IMG/VR virus record: IMGVR_UViG_3300043399_000877
Span: 124,001-188,000 of that record
DNA from: a virus
Length of the DNA stretch: 64,000 nucleotides
Direction: 5' to 3' (one strand)
Part shown: in pieces, positions 7,008 through 15,677 of the stretch
How positions within the stretch are numbered: position 1 is the first letter of the stretch
How the letters are laid out: every line of letters begins with the position of its first letter
Position numbers and translations under genes: made by a program
Notes under the pieces: generated by a model
The model's database searches: none
The model's input: the letters and a program-made list of their open reading frames with translations, nothing else
What the model was told of the DNA's origin: nothing

Positions 7008-10000
7008 ACTTCTAATTCTTGATATTTCTGGGTTTTCAGAAACTGCATATTCCTTAAATGTACCATGTACACGATTTATAAACTCTGTGGCCATTGGTAC
7101 ATAATGGTCTCCATATTTCTTTTCAACCATGGTTAATACTGATGTTTCGCCTTTGGGGAACTGTCCGCTATTTCTATCATAGAAGGACAGTATAAAATCG
7201 CCTAATGAGGTCATCGGCTTCTCAGGTTGTGGCATGCCACCATCACCATCGTCGCATCCGCACTCGTCAGTTTCTTCTTCTTCAAATGCCGGTTTGCCCA
7301 AATACTTTTGCCTTAGTCCTGATAATGCTCTAGTGTTTTGTCCGTCAATGTATGCATCGAGATTTTTCAAATGCATTGCTGCCTCTTGGTCACCTTGTTG
7401 CGCTGCAACTGCCAGTGCCTGTCCTAATGGTGAGTTTTTGGCACTTATTGCGTCAAGTGCCATGTTGCCGCCCATGCCGGCCATGCCTATTAGAGCCAAT
7501 ATTTTTAGTTTATCGCGCATGCCTTCATCAACTGGTATGTCTGTCTGTTCTTTAAAGTTTCTTGGATCAAATTCCCATATTTTGCTGTTACCAAATTTTT
7601 CTACATTTTTTGGTGAATCAGCAAATTTCCTTAAATTGTCTAGTTGTTTTTTACCCAACACAAATCTTTTAATATTTGGTCTCCAATATTTCCGCATAAA
7701 GTCTTGCTGAGTTCTGTGCATAAAATCCAACAACTTTGGGTTCTCAAGAGATACGTAATACACTCTTTCCTGTGTTGCCGGTTCTACCCTGGCAGTATCA
7801 CTCCCCCAATTTGCTGTTTTTTGTTTTGGTTTAATAAGGCCGGCTTTCCCACCACCAACACCCTTTTCCTTGGGAGTTGCATGTACTACCTCTACATTTG
7901 GGATTTTTCCTTCATTTGCGTCATTTAGGTATTCTCCCAAGTATGGGTGTTTTTTTGCTGTTGCTGCATCAGGCCAAACCAGCAAAGCTTTTCTAATTCC
8001 CAACATTTGATCTGTTGCAAACAATTTTTGCACTGCTCGGTCTACAGCTTCATAAGATTTACCAAAAATAGTAGCTCTTACTTGAGCATCCTTGTATTGT
8101 ACATCGGCCGGTGTGTTACCTGGTCCCGCAATCATAAACAGCGACGGTTTTGTTTTTCCAACACCTGTAGCTGATCCACCGCGTTCAACAAATCTTACAA
8201 AAATTGTGTCACCGGCTTCGGTTATTGTTGACTCGCCAAATTGTCCCATAAGGCTTTCGTAGTAATCATCTATTTGAGATTCAAATGAGCTTTCTGTTCT
8301 GGCTGAGCCAACCGTAACTGCCGGTACATTAAATTTTAGTAGATCGCCCTTGTCCAACACAACGCTGTCAAACTTCATAGGATATTCGTAATGTCCGTCT
8401 TTGTTTTGCGACGGTTTTCCGATAATATAACGGCCGTTTGCAACCAACTCAGCAAGTTGTACACGCTTGCTTGACAACTTCACACCTATAAGCGGATTGG
8501 CACCATTATTTCTAACACCGGCTCTTGTAAACCCGTCTGCTGTGAGTAACTCTGGCATATCACCAAACTCATACATGTTTGCAATAACAAGAGTCGGACC
8601 CGGGGCTATTTTTGCATAAAACTTCTTGGGATCGTCTATTCCGAGGTCGTCGGCATCGTTTGCCATAAAGTCATGTGTAAACGCTACGTTAAAGTCTAGA
8701 GTTGCGTCTCCGGTAACTTTTTTCGAGTTAGCCATACGAGCGTCCAACTTCTGTCGCACCATTTCTACAGCTTTTTCTGGCTTATTTGACAAGCTCTTAG
8801 CGTCTTCTACTTCTCTGTTAGAAGCATTACTGATTGCAGTTGCCATAAATTGATTTTGTATTACTTTTGAAAGCGAGACATAAATTCTAAAATTATTGTA
8901 GTCTGGGTCGGCAACTTTAAAGTTTTTGTTGGTTTTATAACGATCATTTTCGTCAAGTTCAGTTTCTTCTGGTACACAGTTTGGAACTTCTTTTCCACCC
9001 TTGTCTTTCATACCCAGCTGTCTATAACCTTTCCAGCAAGGATCGTCAGCTTCTGCCACTAGTTCATCGGGTCCCAGTAATGTTGGTTTTGAACGTTCGC
9101 TAACTATACGATATATGTAGGGGAAAACGTCTTTTAGTTCTTCATTAAACTGGCGTATTGTAAGTTCTTCAATCCAATTTTCAGCAACATCTGATGGAAC
9201 TTCTTCAAGCACTGTTTGTTCAAAATTTTCGAAAGCTTCGCGATAAAATGTTTCTCTTTGGAGATGTTCTATTCTTTTTCTTACTTCGATAACTCGTTCG
9301 TTTACTGCGTCAACATACTGTGCAAGGCTTTCTGCCATTACACCGCCACGACCCATGTATCTCTTAAACTTACCAAGTTTGCCCAGCTCTTCACTCAAAC
9401 CAACAATATGACTACCAAAATCGTCGTATGGGTTACCGCCTTCACTTACGTGTCGCGCCATTGCCTTTGCACCATTTAAGTGTTTTATTGGATATTTGAA
9501 TCTTTCACCTTGACTGCTTTCAACATATATACTTTCTATATGTTGAGCGCGGCCGCCGGCTACTTCTTGATTTACTGGTTGACTATGATGTATAACTAGC
9601 CTTGCTTCACCAATATTCAAGTAACTCTTCATACTTGTTCCATAAAATTTGCTCTCGGTCATAGCATTTCCTTTAAATTTTTCACTAGACATTACCTGAT
9701 AGTCACGTTTTGTAAGATTGCTTTTATCAATGTCACGAACGTCGAAAGTTAGACGATTTATATTGGCAATCTTTCTTATTTTTCTTAAAAAATCATACCA
9801 AGACTTTTTAACGTTATTGGGTTGGTCTGATACAAAGTTTTTTTTATAAATTACAGATATGGCACGCTCATCTAAACTTACACTAACTTTTCCAAGTTTG
9901 GCTTCATCTGTGCTATAAGTAAAATCAAAAAATCTAGCATATTCAGGTTCAGTAACGACAGTCGCAGAATCGTCGCCCAGCTTGAGATCAGCAAACTGGG

Positions 10001-10061
10001 TGCTTATTAAATCATACAGTTCTTTGGCAACTGAATTCAGTTTTTTGTCTTCTTTTTCCAT
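6993..10061 (-). CDS. Large conserved phage protein of unknown function (1022 aa)
   Basis: I do not recognise a function. Visible segments: a charged N-terminal 250 residues; a helical region at about 250-350 rich in Glu and Arg; a motif DDPCWKGYRQLGMK...VPNCVPEE at about 375-405, a two-cysteine motif seen in various phage proteins; a strand-rich middle; and a glycine/methionine-rich hydrophobic stretch LALIGMAGMGG near 870-885 that might be membrane-active. No ATPase or nuclease motif is apparent. It lies between gp17 and gp32, on the minus strand, with its own late box 5 nt before the ATG at 10061 (a TTG at 10076 is out-competed by this). Late expression suggests a virion or assembly protein, possibly internal or ejected; this is inference. 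Confidence 0.8.
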   Translation of the reverse strand: MEKEDKKLNSVAKELYDLISTQFADLKLGDDSATVVTEPEYARFFDFTYSTDEAKLGKVSVSLDERAISVIYKKNFVSDQPNNVKKSWYDFLRKIRKIANINRLTFDVRDIDKSNLTKRDYQVMSSEKFKGNAMTESKFYGTSMKSYLNIGEARLVIHHSQPVNQEVAGGRAQHIESIYVESSQGERFKYPIKHLNGAKAMARHVSEGGNPYDDFGSHIVGLSEELGKLGKFKRYMGRGGVMAESLAQYVDAVNERVIEVRKRIEHLQRETFYREAFENFEQTVLEEVPSDVAENWIEELTIRQFNEELKDVFPYIYRIVSERSKPTLLGPDELVAEADDPCWKGYRQLGMKDKGGKEVPNCVPEETELDENDRYKTNKNFKVADPDYNNFRIYVSLSKVIQNQFMATAISNASNREVEDAKSLSNKPEKAVEMVRQKLDARMANSKKVTGDATLDFNVAFTHDFMANDADDLGIDDPKKFYAKIAPGPTLVIANMYEFGDMPELLTADGFTRAGVRNNGANPLIGVKLSSKRVQLAELVANGRYIIGKPSQNKDGHYEYPMKFDSVVLDKGDLLKFNVPAVTVGSARTESSFESQIDDYYESLMGQFGESTITEAGDTIFVRFVERGGSATGVGKTKPSLFMIAGPGNTPADVQYKDAQVRATIFGKSYEAVDRAVQKLFATDQMLGIRKALLVWPDAATAKKHPYLGEYLNDANEGKIPNVEVVHATPKEKGVGGGKAGLIKPKQKTANWGSDTARVEPATQERVYYVSLENPKLLDFMHRTQQDFMRKYWRPNIKRFVLGKKQLDNLRKFADSPKNVEKFGNSKIWEFDPRNFKEQTDIPVDEGMRDKLKILALIGMAGMGGNMALDAISAKNSPLGQALAVAAQQGDQEAAMHLKNLDAYIDGQNTRALSGLRQKYLGKPAFEEEETDECGCDDGDGGMPQPEKPMTSLGDFILSFYDRNSGQFPKGETSVLTMVEKKYGDHYVPMATEFINRVHGTFKEYAVSENPEISRIRSLAGL

Positions 10062-10066
10062 AATAT

Positions 10067-10074
10067 TATTTATC
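10067..10074 (-). promoter_or_regulatory. Late promoter box GATAAATA, 5 nt before ATG
   Basis: GATAAATA followed by ATATT and then the ATG at 10061. The predicted transcript start coincides with the ATG, and there is no Shine-Dalgarno sequence. It also overlaps the 3' end of gp17. Confidence 0.65.
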
Positions 10075-11659
10075 AAAAATATGTACTTACAAAGATTGGC
10101 ATGGGTGGCTCATAATCTTCTTCTACCTGAATTTGGTTAAAGGTCTTATAAACAGTCACGTCCCAATCTTTCATTATGTTTATCATACGCAGCGCAAGTA
10201 TAATTGAGCTCACCAAGTCATCAGTTGTGCCGGGTTTTGCTTTAAATGTGCTTGCGGTTGCTACATAATTTTTTAATTCACTTATAAGTGGCTTGCTGTG
10301 AATAGTTAAATGCTTGTTTTCAACCATTGTCTTTAATCTAGCACATGTTGTTATTTTTGAGCTATGTGTTGTGTTAAAACCTTTTCTGAATTTTCTAACG
10401 TGACCCTTTTTTATTGGTTCACTTAAAAATAGCCCAGGAATGTTTTCTTCACCAAAATCATTTATAACAATAAGAGCAGCTTCTCCAATGGCGTTATTTT
10501 CAACACTCCAGTAAATATTACTTCCACCGGTCCTGCATTCGTCCGCAATATATTGGCAAATGTCTTTTAACACTCGAATCTGTCCAGGTATGGCGGTTAT
10601 GTTGTGTTGCCATTCTGCAACCTGTGTGTAGGTTGGGAGTTCGATTACTTGTATAGCTGCATTGTTGCCGCCGGTTCCCATACTAGGGTCAAGTGCCACA
10701 ATATAGCTAAATTCCGGACTGGGTTTCTTATACCAACGAGTCTGGCCCATATTCATAACCGGTGTTTTTCCGGTCAATTCAGCTAGTGTTAGGGAACTGA
10801 TTAGGGTCTCATCGTATACCAGGAATTCGCAACCGTATTCTCGACGGAATCTTTCTTCCCCGATACGTCCCATTTCGGTAGCAGCCCATTCTTCGTTTCG
10901 ATCAGGATGCTCGCTCCAGTGTGCAGTAAATGAAAAGAAACCGTTCTTACCTACGGACTTTTCGTTGCCGTATTCGTCAAACCTATCCGATGCTTGTTTC
11001 CATATGGTGGCAAAAGTATCTTCGTCACTATTTGGGGTACTGGTAATAATAGCTTTACCACCGGTCGCTAGTGTTGGAGAAATACTAGTCCAAAACTCGT
11101 CAGCTATGTTGGGTGGAACGAACGCAAATTCGTCACAATATAATAATGAAATTGACATACCACGACCAGTGTTGCCGGTGGTTGTTTGGCTTACTATACG
11201 AGAACCATTATCAAATTCAATAGTTCCTTTGTTATAGTTAATAGCACCCGCACGTATATGATTTGGGCACAGTTCATATGCATATCGAATTCTTTGCATA
11301 ATTTCTTGAGAACCAGCATACTTGTGTGCGGCAATAAGAATAGTTTGGTCTTGGTTAAACATAGCATACCACAACAAGTAACCGGCAGCACATGTAGTCT
11401 TACCGGTTTGGCGTGGTAGCATGTTTATATTAAATCGATGATTGTGATAACTTTCAAGTAGTCTTACTTGATAATCAAAAGGTTCAAAAAGTATTTTACC
11501 TTTTAGTGGATGTTGTATGTAAAAGTATTTTTTTAAAAAATACAAATAACCAGTGTCCGGATCCATACACCGTGCAAATTCTTCTATAGCTTCAGAAGTG
11601 TATGTTTCCTTCTGATGTGCTTTTTTGATTAAAACACCGTCTAAACTCTTGGCAGCCAT
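10073..11659 (-). CDS. 17: gp17 terminase large subunit
   Basis: 528 aa (T4 gp17: 610 aa). It is the packaging motor: it cuts concatemeric DNA and pumps it into the prohead through the portal. ATPase domain: Walker A LPRQTGKTT at 81-89, Walker B SLLYCDEF at 171-178, coupling motif ITSTPN at 205-210. RNase H-like nuclease domain: Asp324 in ALDPSMG, Glu387 in SVENNAIGE and Asp480/Asp481 in TTDDLVSS. All key residues are present. The ribosome site AAGGAG lies inside the right arm of a hairpin whose loop carries an exact TATAAATA late promoter, which suggests late-only translation. The small subunit gp16 is encoded upstream at 13238-13720, with two other genes between. Confidence 0.97.
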   Translation of the reverse strand: MAAKSLDGVLIKKAHQKETYTSEAIEEFARCMDPDTGYLYFLKKYFYIQHPLKGKILFEPFDYQVRLLESYHNHRFNINMLPRQTGKTTCAAGYLLWYAMFNQDQTILIAAHKYAGSQEIMQRIRYAYELCPNHIRAGAINYNKGTIEFDNGSRIVSQTTTGNTGRGMSISLLYCDEFAFVPPNIADEFWTSISPTLATGGKAIITSTPNSDEDTFATIWKQASDRFDEYGNEKSVGKNGFFSFTAHWSEHPDRNEEWAATEMGRIGEERFRREYGCEFLVYDETLISSLTLAELTGKTPVMNMGQTRWYKKPSPEFSYIVALDPSMGTGGNNAAIQVIELPTYTQVAEWQHNITAIPGQIRVLKDICQYIADECRTGGSNIYWSVENNAIGEAALIVINDFGEENIPGLFLSEPIKKGHVRKFRKGFNTTHSSKITTCARLKTMVENKHLTIHSKPLISELKNYVATASTFKAKPGTTDDLVSSIILALRMINIMKDWDVTVYKTFNQIQVEEDYEPPMPIFVSTYF

Positions 11660-11664
11660 TAGAA

Positions 11665-11699
11665 AACTCCTTATCTATTATTTATAAAGATAAGGAGTT
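11665..11699 (-). promoter_or_regulatory. Hairpin with exact late promoter in loop and gp17 ribosome site in stem
   Basis: A 12-bp perfect inverted repeat (AACTCCTTATCT and its complement, 11665-11676 and 11688-11699) encloses an 11-nt loop with TATAAATA on the minus strand (11679-11686). The promoter-distal arm contains AAGGAG, the gp17 Shine-Dalgarno. Readthrough RNA would fold and hide it; RNA started at the late promoter lacks the first arm and leaves it free. This is the arrangement known for T4 gene e. Confidence 0.85.
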
Positions 11700-11717
11700 A
11701 TCCGTGTGTTTTAATTT

Positions 11718-11933
11718 TTATTCTTGTGGTATTGGCTTGTAATCTATAAAACCATGCCACCCATATTGGTCTTTTAATTTTTTTTCTACGTAAGACTGTG
11801 TTCCTACTACAACATCTGTTTTTTCGTCACCAAAATGCGTTTTAAAAGAATATTTTACAGCAACTTTACCATCAGAATATCGTCTTGCATTTATAATTTT
11901 TATTTTGCTGTCTTCTGTGTTTTCATTGAAACT
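11718..11933 (-). CDS. Out-of-frame 71-codon extension of the EF-hand-motif protein
   Basis: Starting in the -1 frame at the nine-A run (11933-11941 as T on the plus strand), 71 sense codons run without a stop to TAA at 11718-11720. The product segment reads like an ordinary soluble domain (INARRYSDGKVAVKYSF, GTQSYVEKKLKDQYGWHGF). No ATG, GTG or TTG lies in this frame before the domain, so it is unlikely to be a separate gene. Either ribosomes slip by -1 on the A run of the upstream gene, or one A is missing in this assembly or this strain; with ten A the two frames would be one 323-aa protein. The normal-frame product ends 10 residues after the run. Confidence 0.55.
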   Translation of the reverse strand, partial: SFNENTEDSKIKIINARRYSDGKVAVKYSFKTHFGDEKTDVVVGTQSYVEKKLKDQYGWHGFIDYKPIPQE

Positions 11934-12688
11934 TTTTTTTTATCAGCAACGGCCTTTTTCATTGGCTCTTTTTTATTGCCGTCTTTGTCCATATCAAGGA
12001 AATCTGGCTTTGCAGCTTCTTTAACCTTCTTGTCCTTGAGGGCCTTTTTCATTGGCTCTTTTTTATTGCCGTCTTTGTCCATATCAAGGAAATCTGGTTT
12101 GGCTTTTTTCTCAGCTTCTGCTAGGGCACGATATAGTCTGGCTTTGATGCTTTCAACTGCCATAGCATTGTCGCCCTTTTGTGCAGCAGCGAATGCTCGC
12201 TTTTCACGGTTTATGCCACCGGAAAGGTCCTTTATCATCATATCGTGACCGGCATACTCGGGATTGGGTTCGTTTGCCCATTCTTCCATATCCATATCTT
12301 CATATGGGCTCGGATCTTTTACTCTTATATCCTTTGGATTTTTTGGGCCATTTAATCCACCGCCGGCTTTGGTAGTTACTGCATCTACACCTGCATACTT
12401 TTCATTTGGTGCATTTGCCGGTAACTTTGTTACTATGTCTGTGCCAGTGCCCATGTCAGCACCCATGTTGTCAACTGCTGATTTAAACTTTGAAATATCA
12501 TTATGCATGTTACCCAACGGTGCTGCGGATGTTGGTGTGCTAACACCGCGTAGTCTATCCAACATTGCGCCAACTTCGTCAGCAGTGTCACCGTTAAAAG
12601 TTACAGTCATATTGGCAGTTTCGTCCAGTCTTGTTTTTTTCTTTTCAACACCGTCAATGTGCTGCAAAATTTTCTTAATATCCATCAT
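11900..12688 (-). CDS. Late virion/assembly-type protein with duplicated DxDxDG motif
   Basis: 262 aa, hydrophilic, rich in Lys, Asp and Met; I do not recognise a T4 counterpart. Near the C-terminus the unit KPDFLDMDKDGNKKEPMKKA occurs twice (an EF-hand-like DxDxDG calcium-binding loop), and at DNA level a 57-bp block is perfectly duplicated. The final residues are poly-Lys. AGGAGA lies before two tandem ATGs (12688, 12685); the second has better spacing. The gene lies between terminase subunits gp16 and gp17 and upstream of the gp17 promoter hairpin. A nine-A run encodes Lys-Lys-Lys ten residues before the stop and may cause frameshifting into the 11718-11933 frame. A scaffold or internal head role is possible but unproven. 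Confidence 0.75.
   Translation of the reverse strand: MMDIKKILQHIDGVEKKKTRLDETANMTVTFNGDTADEVGAMLDRLRGVSTPTSAAPLGNMHNDISKFKSAVDNMGADMGTGTDIVTKLPANAPNEKYAGVDAVTTKAGGGLNGPKNPKDIRVKDPSPYEDMDMEEWANEPNPEYAGHDMMIKDLSGGINREKRAFAAAQKGDNAMAVESIKARLYRALAEAEKKAKPDFLDMDKDGNKKEPMKKALKDKKVKEAAKPDFLDMDKDGNKKEPMKKAVADKKKVSMKTQKTAK
11950..12098 (-). repeat. 57-bp perfect direct repeat (EF-hand-like unit)
   Basis: Two identical copies of 57 bp, about 91 bp apart, at about 11950-12006 and 12041-12097, encode the DFLDMDKDGNKKEPMKKA unit of the 262-aa protein. Perfect identity suggests recent duplication or gene conversion. Confidence 0.85.
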
Positions 12689-12701
12689 TTTCTCCTAACG
12701 G

Positions 12702-13217
12702 TTACTTCTTCTCTGTTTTTGATATGTCGTATGCACCATAGGGATTTTCTTTCCTGGCGACTTCTAATTCTTTTAGCAATGACATGACACGATTTTGTCC
12801 AGCAAATTCTTGTCCGCTAACACTTTCCATTTGCTCAGTGTCTAATAGCGATGTATAAACTTCTGTTTTTTTAGAAGTTTCCGCATAAGTTGTGTTAACT
12901 GGATCTGCAAGGTTCCTAACACGTATGTGGCTTCTTGGTACGTTGCAAATACTTCCGAGATACTCTTCTAGAACAGCCGGAGTAGTCGGGTATGTAAGGT
13001 CAGTTTCGAAGTGAACAACCTCTATGTTTTGCATATTGGGGAATTCTAAAGGACTCTCTTGGATTGGAGTTCTTTTACCTTCACTAAATTTCTTTACACC
13101 ATATTTTGTTAGTGCAGAATGCAAGTTATCTGACATCCCTTTGTGATCGCCAGCAACGGAAATCTTGAATTGATATACTTTTTTATTCTCTGCAAGATAG
13201 TCAAAAAACGTTTTCAT
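12702..13217 (-). CDS. Unknown protein between gp16 and gp17 (171 aa)
   Basis: I do not recognise the family. The product starts MKTFFDYLAENKKVYQFKISVAGDH, has alternating hydrophobic strands in its first 110 residues and a polar, helical C-terminal third; no catalytic motif is visible. It is preceded by AGGA and a late box GATAAATA (13239-13246), so it is a late protein. A 5-bp inverted repeat flanks that promoter. It forms a late operon with the EF-hand-motif protein 14 nt downstream and lies inside the packaging module, so a role in head assembly or packaging is a reasonable but unproven guess. Confidence 0.7.
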   Translation of the reverse strand: MKTFFDYLAENKKVYQFKISVAGDHKGMSDNLHSALTKYGVKKFSEGKRTPIQESPLEFPNMQNIEVVHFETDLTYPTTPAVLEEYLGSICNVPRSHIRVRNLADPVNTTYAETSKKTEVYTSLLDTEQMESVSGQEFAGQNRVMSLLKELEVARKENPYGAYDISKTEKK

Positions 13218-13237
13218 TGTTAAATCCTATAGTTATA

Positions 13238-13720
13238 TTATTTATCCGGATTAGTTTTTTTCAATCGCTCAAGCAAACTATTTCTGTCAGTCACTATAAA
13301 TCCCTCACCATTTGTTAGGTCTGCAACTGATGAGCTAGTATCTCTATCTAGCTTTTCTTTCTTAATTTGCATATCTACCATTTTTAGCTTTTTGTCTACT
13401 TTGGCTATTTTTGCTTCTAATCCGGTTTTTAAGAAAGCATTTGCTACTTCAAATATTCTGCCACTGTAGCGTCCTTCAACATTCATACCGAGGTCCATTA
13501 AATCTTCAAACGCTTGCATAGCCTTGTCTGCGACGTCGTTTAATTCTTCATCGGCCATTTCACCGAGCCCACTAACCTGTGGTAATGCTGCTGTAATCTT
13601 GTCTAAATCTCCGGGATCACGAACGTTAGTTAGTTCCCGTTTGGGTTTTTTGTTTTCAGGAGCGTCTAGTTCTTTAGAATTTTCCGGAAGATTTAAGAGT
13701 TTTTCAAGTTTCTTTGTCAT
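13238..13720 (-). CDS. 16: gp16 terminase small subunit
   Basis: 160 aa, essentially the T4 gp16 length (164 aa). gp16 recognises phage DNA and stimulates the gp17 ATPase and nuclease. The N-terminal 50 residues are charged and probably flexible; the centre (about 60-125: AMQAFEDLMDLGMNVEGRYSGRIFEVANAFLKTGLEAKIAKVDKKLKMVDMQIKKEKLD) is a long two-helix coiled-coil region as in gp16, which forms rings; the C-terminus is flexible. It is preceded by the box AGTAAATA 5 nt before the ATG with no ribosome site. It sits just after gp4. Identification is from length, helix pattern and context. Confidence 0.75.
   Translation of the reverse strand: MTKKLEKLLNLPENSKELDAPENKKPKRELTNVRDPGDLDKITAALPQVSGLGEMADEELNDVADKAMQAFEDLMDLGMNVEGRYSGRIFEVANAFLKTGLEAKIAKVDKKLKMVDMQIKKEKLDRDTSSSVADLTNGEGFIVTDRNSLLERLKKTNPDK
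13239..13246 (-). promoter_or_regulatory. Late promoter box GATAAATA
   Basis: Overlaps the stop codon of gp16 and gives a short leader with ribosome site AGGA for the 171-aa gene starting at 13217. Confidence 0.65.
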
Positions 13721-13728
13721 AAGTTTAT

Positions 13729-14172
13729 TTACTTTCTCTTTCGTGAACCGTTGTGAAACATGTCGCCTTCGTTAATAATTCTAAAGCTAATACCCATTTT
13801 TGCAGCCCAAGCGCGAGCTGCGGCCCACTTGACTTGATTTAAGGCAAACTCAAGTCTATCATTTTGGTTACGTGTAACCTTTTCTTTAAATGTGTGCTTT
13901 TCTGGTTTAATTTCGATTAACTCGCTATGCTGTTTTCCGTCAGCATCTATGTATACAATAAAAAAATCTGGAACATATATCGTAGGTTTTCCAGTAAAAG
14001 GATTTACATAATTTATTTTAATACTTTCACTTGCCCATTTTAATATATTTGTATTAGTATCGCAGAAATTCATAAATGCAAATTCCCAACTGCTACGATA
14101 TGTTGGCTGTCGGTTCCCAACATACTTTTCGGGATTCTTTACAGTATATTTTCCTTTTGCATAATTTCTCAT
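13729..14172 (-). CDS. 4: gp4 head completion protein
   Basis: 147 aa (T4 gp4/gp50: 150 aa). In T4 the protein is added to filled heads before tails attach. The family signature is clear: KNPEKYVGNRQPTYRSSWEFAFMNF, ILKWASESIKINYVNP, YVPDFFIVY and ELIEIKPEKH. The last, with the preceding Glu and Asp, resembles a PD-(D/E)xK nuclease core. The C-terminus is basic (NGSRKRK). Its ATG overlaps the stop of the 124-aa gene upstream by 4 nt, and it is 9 nt from gp16, all in one operon. Confidence 0.92.
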   Translation of the reverse strand: MRNYAKGKYTVKNPEKYVGNRQPTYRSSWEFAFMNFCDTNTNILKWASESIKINYVNPFTGKPTIYVPDFFIVYIDADGKQHSELIEIKPEKHTFKEKVTRNQNDRLEFALNQVKWAAARAWAAKMGISFRIINEGDMFHNGSRKRK

Positions 14173-14543
14173 ATTATGATATTTCTAACATCCTCAACAT
14201 TTGGGGTTGTGGAATTTCTGTATCCAAGTGTGCTTATTTTTGCACGATTGGAGTTTAAAACTTGGGTTACAACGTCGCTTAATTGTATGCTGGTGAGACC
14301 TTCAAGTGTTTCAACTATTTTAAAAACATTTACATTTTCAATTTTAGCTTGTTGTAAGATTGCTGTTGCAACGCTTACTGCTGCTAATTCGTCAAAACCG
14401 CGTTTTGTAAAAAACCCAATTACAGCATCGATTTGGTTTGCCGGATAGCTAACAGTAGTAGTGTAAAATTTATTATAAAATTCCTTAACTTCAGTTGCGC
14501 TATCTGGGTTTGAATTTTTGTCTATATTAGAAAAATCAGTCAT
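14169..14543 (-). CDS. Small late protein next to gp4 (124 aa)
   Basis: Not recognised with certainty. The product is mostly helical with ATAILQQAKIENVNVFKIVETLEGLTSIQLSDVV in the centre and a C-terminal STLGYRNSTTP, seen in marine T4-like phages beside baseplate genes. In T4 the gene after gp4 is the wedge protein gp53, but length and sequence do not match. GGGAA precedes the ATG, which lies 3 nt from the end of the tube-domain gene. Late operon position suggests a virion or assembly role. Confidence 0.7.
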   Translation of the reverse strand: MTDFSNIDKNSNPDSATEVKEFYNKFYTTTVSYPANQIDAVIGFFTKRGFDELAAVSVATAILQQAKIENVNVFKIVETLEGLTSIQLSDVVTQVLNSNRAKISTLGYRNSTTPNVEDVRNIII

Positions 14544-14546
14544 GTG

Positions 14547-15641
14547 TTAATTCCCAAAATTTACTGGCGATGCAAGTGTCTCGGTGCTTCCGGTTGTAAG
14601 TCTGGAAAATGACAAATCGGACAATGCCCCAGGTGGTGGTACTGAATTTTCAGATATACGCAATACTTCGGTTAATACATCAGTACCAGTTGTGTTTTGC
14701 AAATTTTCGTAGGTATTAGCGGCTAGTAAAACACCACTTAAAAAGTTTCCAGATTGAAATTCATTTATTACTGTGTTTATGTTTGAAATTACGCCAGTTT
14801 GTCCATACAACACCCCAGTTCCACCGCCGGCAAGCGTTAACGGACTGGGCATGTTATCATAGTGTGTAGTGGCGAAACCGGCTGGATTTTCACCTTTGCT
14901 TACTTGACCACGATTATAAAACACAGCTTCATAACCAATAGTCATAGTATTTGAAGTAAAATCACTGTTTTCTTGATTTAATTTATCGTGTTGATATTTT
15001 TCAATATACGGGTTTACTAGTGTAAAGCTAGTAAATGTAGGTTTGGCATTTTGTGGGTGTAATTGAAAAACTTGAATGCTTGTAAAGAAATGTTGGTTTT
15101 TACCGCTTCTGTCCAAACCAAATTTATAACCCAATCTGTCAACACCAGCGTACATTGTATTAAGTGAGCCGGTTTTTTGATAAGCTGGATTAGTTAATCC
15201 TGGACTACCGTTGTAATCGGTAGTCGTATAATTGCTATCAGTATAGTAATATCTAAAGTAACTTTCCCACAGGAATGTGGTTATTCCAGCGTTGTCATCA
15301 TGAAACTCAATAGTAATTGGTTGATAGTCTACCCCAGTTTGAACAATTTTTTTACGGTTGTATTGATTTAGCGTTTCTGTTTTCAGTGTATAACCGGGCA
15401 AATCAACTGCCTTTACCAGCAAGTTTATTTCAGTTCTATCAAAAACGTTTTGTGTGTTTAATAATGAAACAACTGCGGGATTTATGTTGAATACCACGTG
15501 ATACAAATAGCCCACTTTTGGGGCCAACCGCATGTTATTATCAGTATACAATCTTGCAGCATGCTGGTAATCACCAAGGTTTCCCTTGGGATTTGTAAGG
15601 CTGCTTAAAAAGTTATCAAAAAAACCATTAAATGTCGACAT
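14547..15641 (-). CDS. Baseplate tube-initiator-like protein (gp48/gp54 type)
   Basis: 364 aa from the ATG at 15641 (product MSTFNGFFDN). The longer frame from 15719 would add a hydrophobic segment that only reflects the terminator and promoter DNA. Residues of about 60-260 contain the tail-tube fold pattern (EINLLVKAVDLPGY, then QPITIEFHDDNAGITTFLWESYFRYYY), shared by gp19, gp48 and gp54. The position next to gp19 and the extra C-terminal 130 residues argue for a tube initiator or tube cap at the baseplate rather than a second tube protein. A box CATAAATA lies 5 nt before the ATG, and no ribosome site is present. Which of gp48/gp54 it corresponds to cannot be settled here. Confidence 0.65.
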   Translation of the reverse strand: MSTFNGFFDNFLSSLTNPKGNLGDYQHAARLYTDNNMRLAPKVGYLYHVVFNINPAVVSLLNTQNVFDRTEINLLVKAVDLPGYTLKTETLNQYNRKKIVQTGVDYQPITIEFHDDNAGITTFLWESYFRYYYTDSNYTTTDYNGSPGLTNPAYQKTGSLNTMYAGVDRLGYKFGLDRSGKNQHFFTSIQVFQLHPQNAKPTFTSFTLVNPYIEKYQHDKLNQENSDFTSNTMTIGYEAVFYNRGQVSKGENPAGFATTHYDNMPSPLTLAGGGTGVLYGQTGVISNINTVINEFQSGNFLSGVLLAANTYENLQNTTGTDVLTEVLRISENSVPPPGALSDLSFSRLTTGSTETLASPVNFGN

Positions 15642-15646
15642 ATAAT

Positions 15647-15654
15647 TATTTATG
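15647..15654 (-). promoter_or_regulatory. Late promoter box CATAAATA, 5 nt before ATG
   Basis: CATAAATA, then ATTAT, then the ATG at 15641; predicted leaderless late transcript. It lies just downstream of the gp19 terminator, so the tube-initiator gene depends on it. Confidence 0.65.
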
Positions 15655-15677
15655 CAAAAAAATAATATACAAACATA

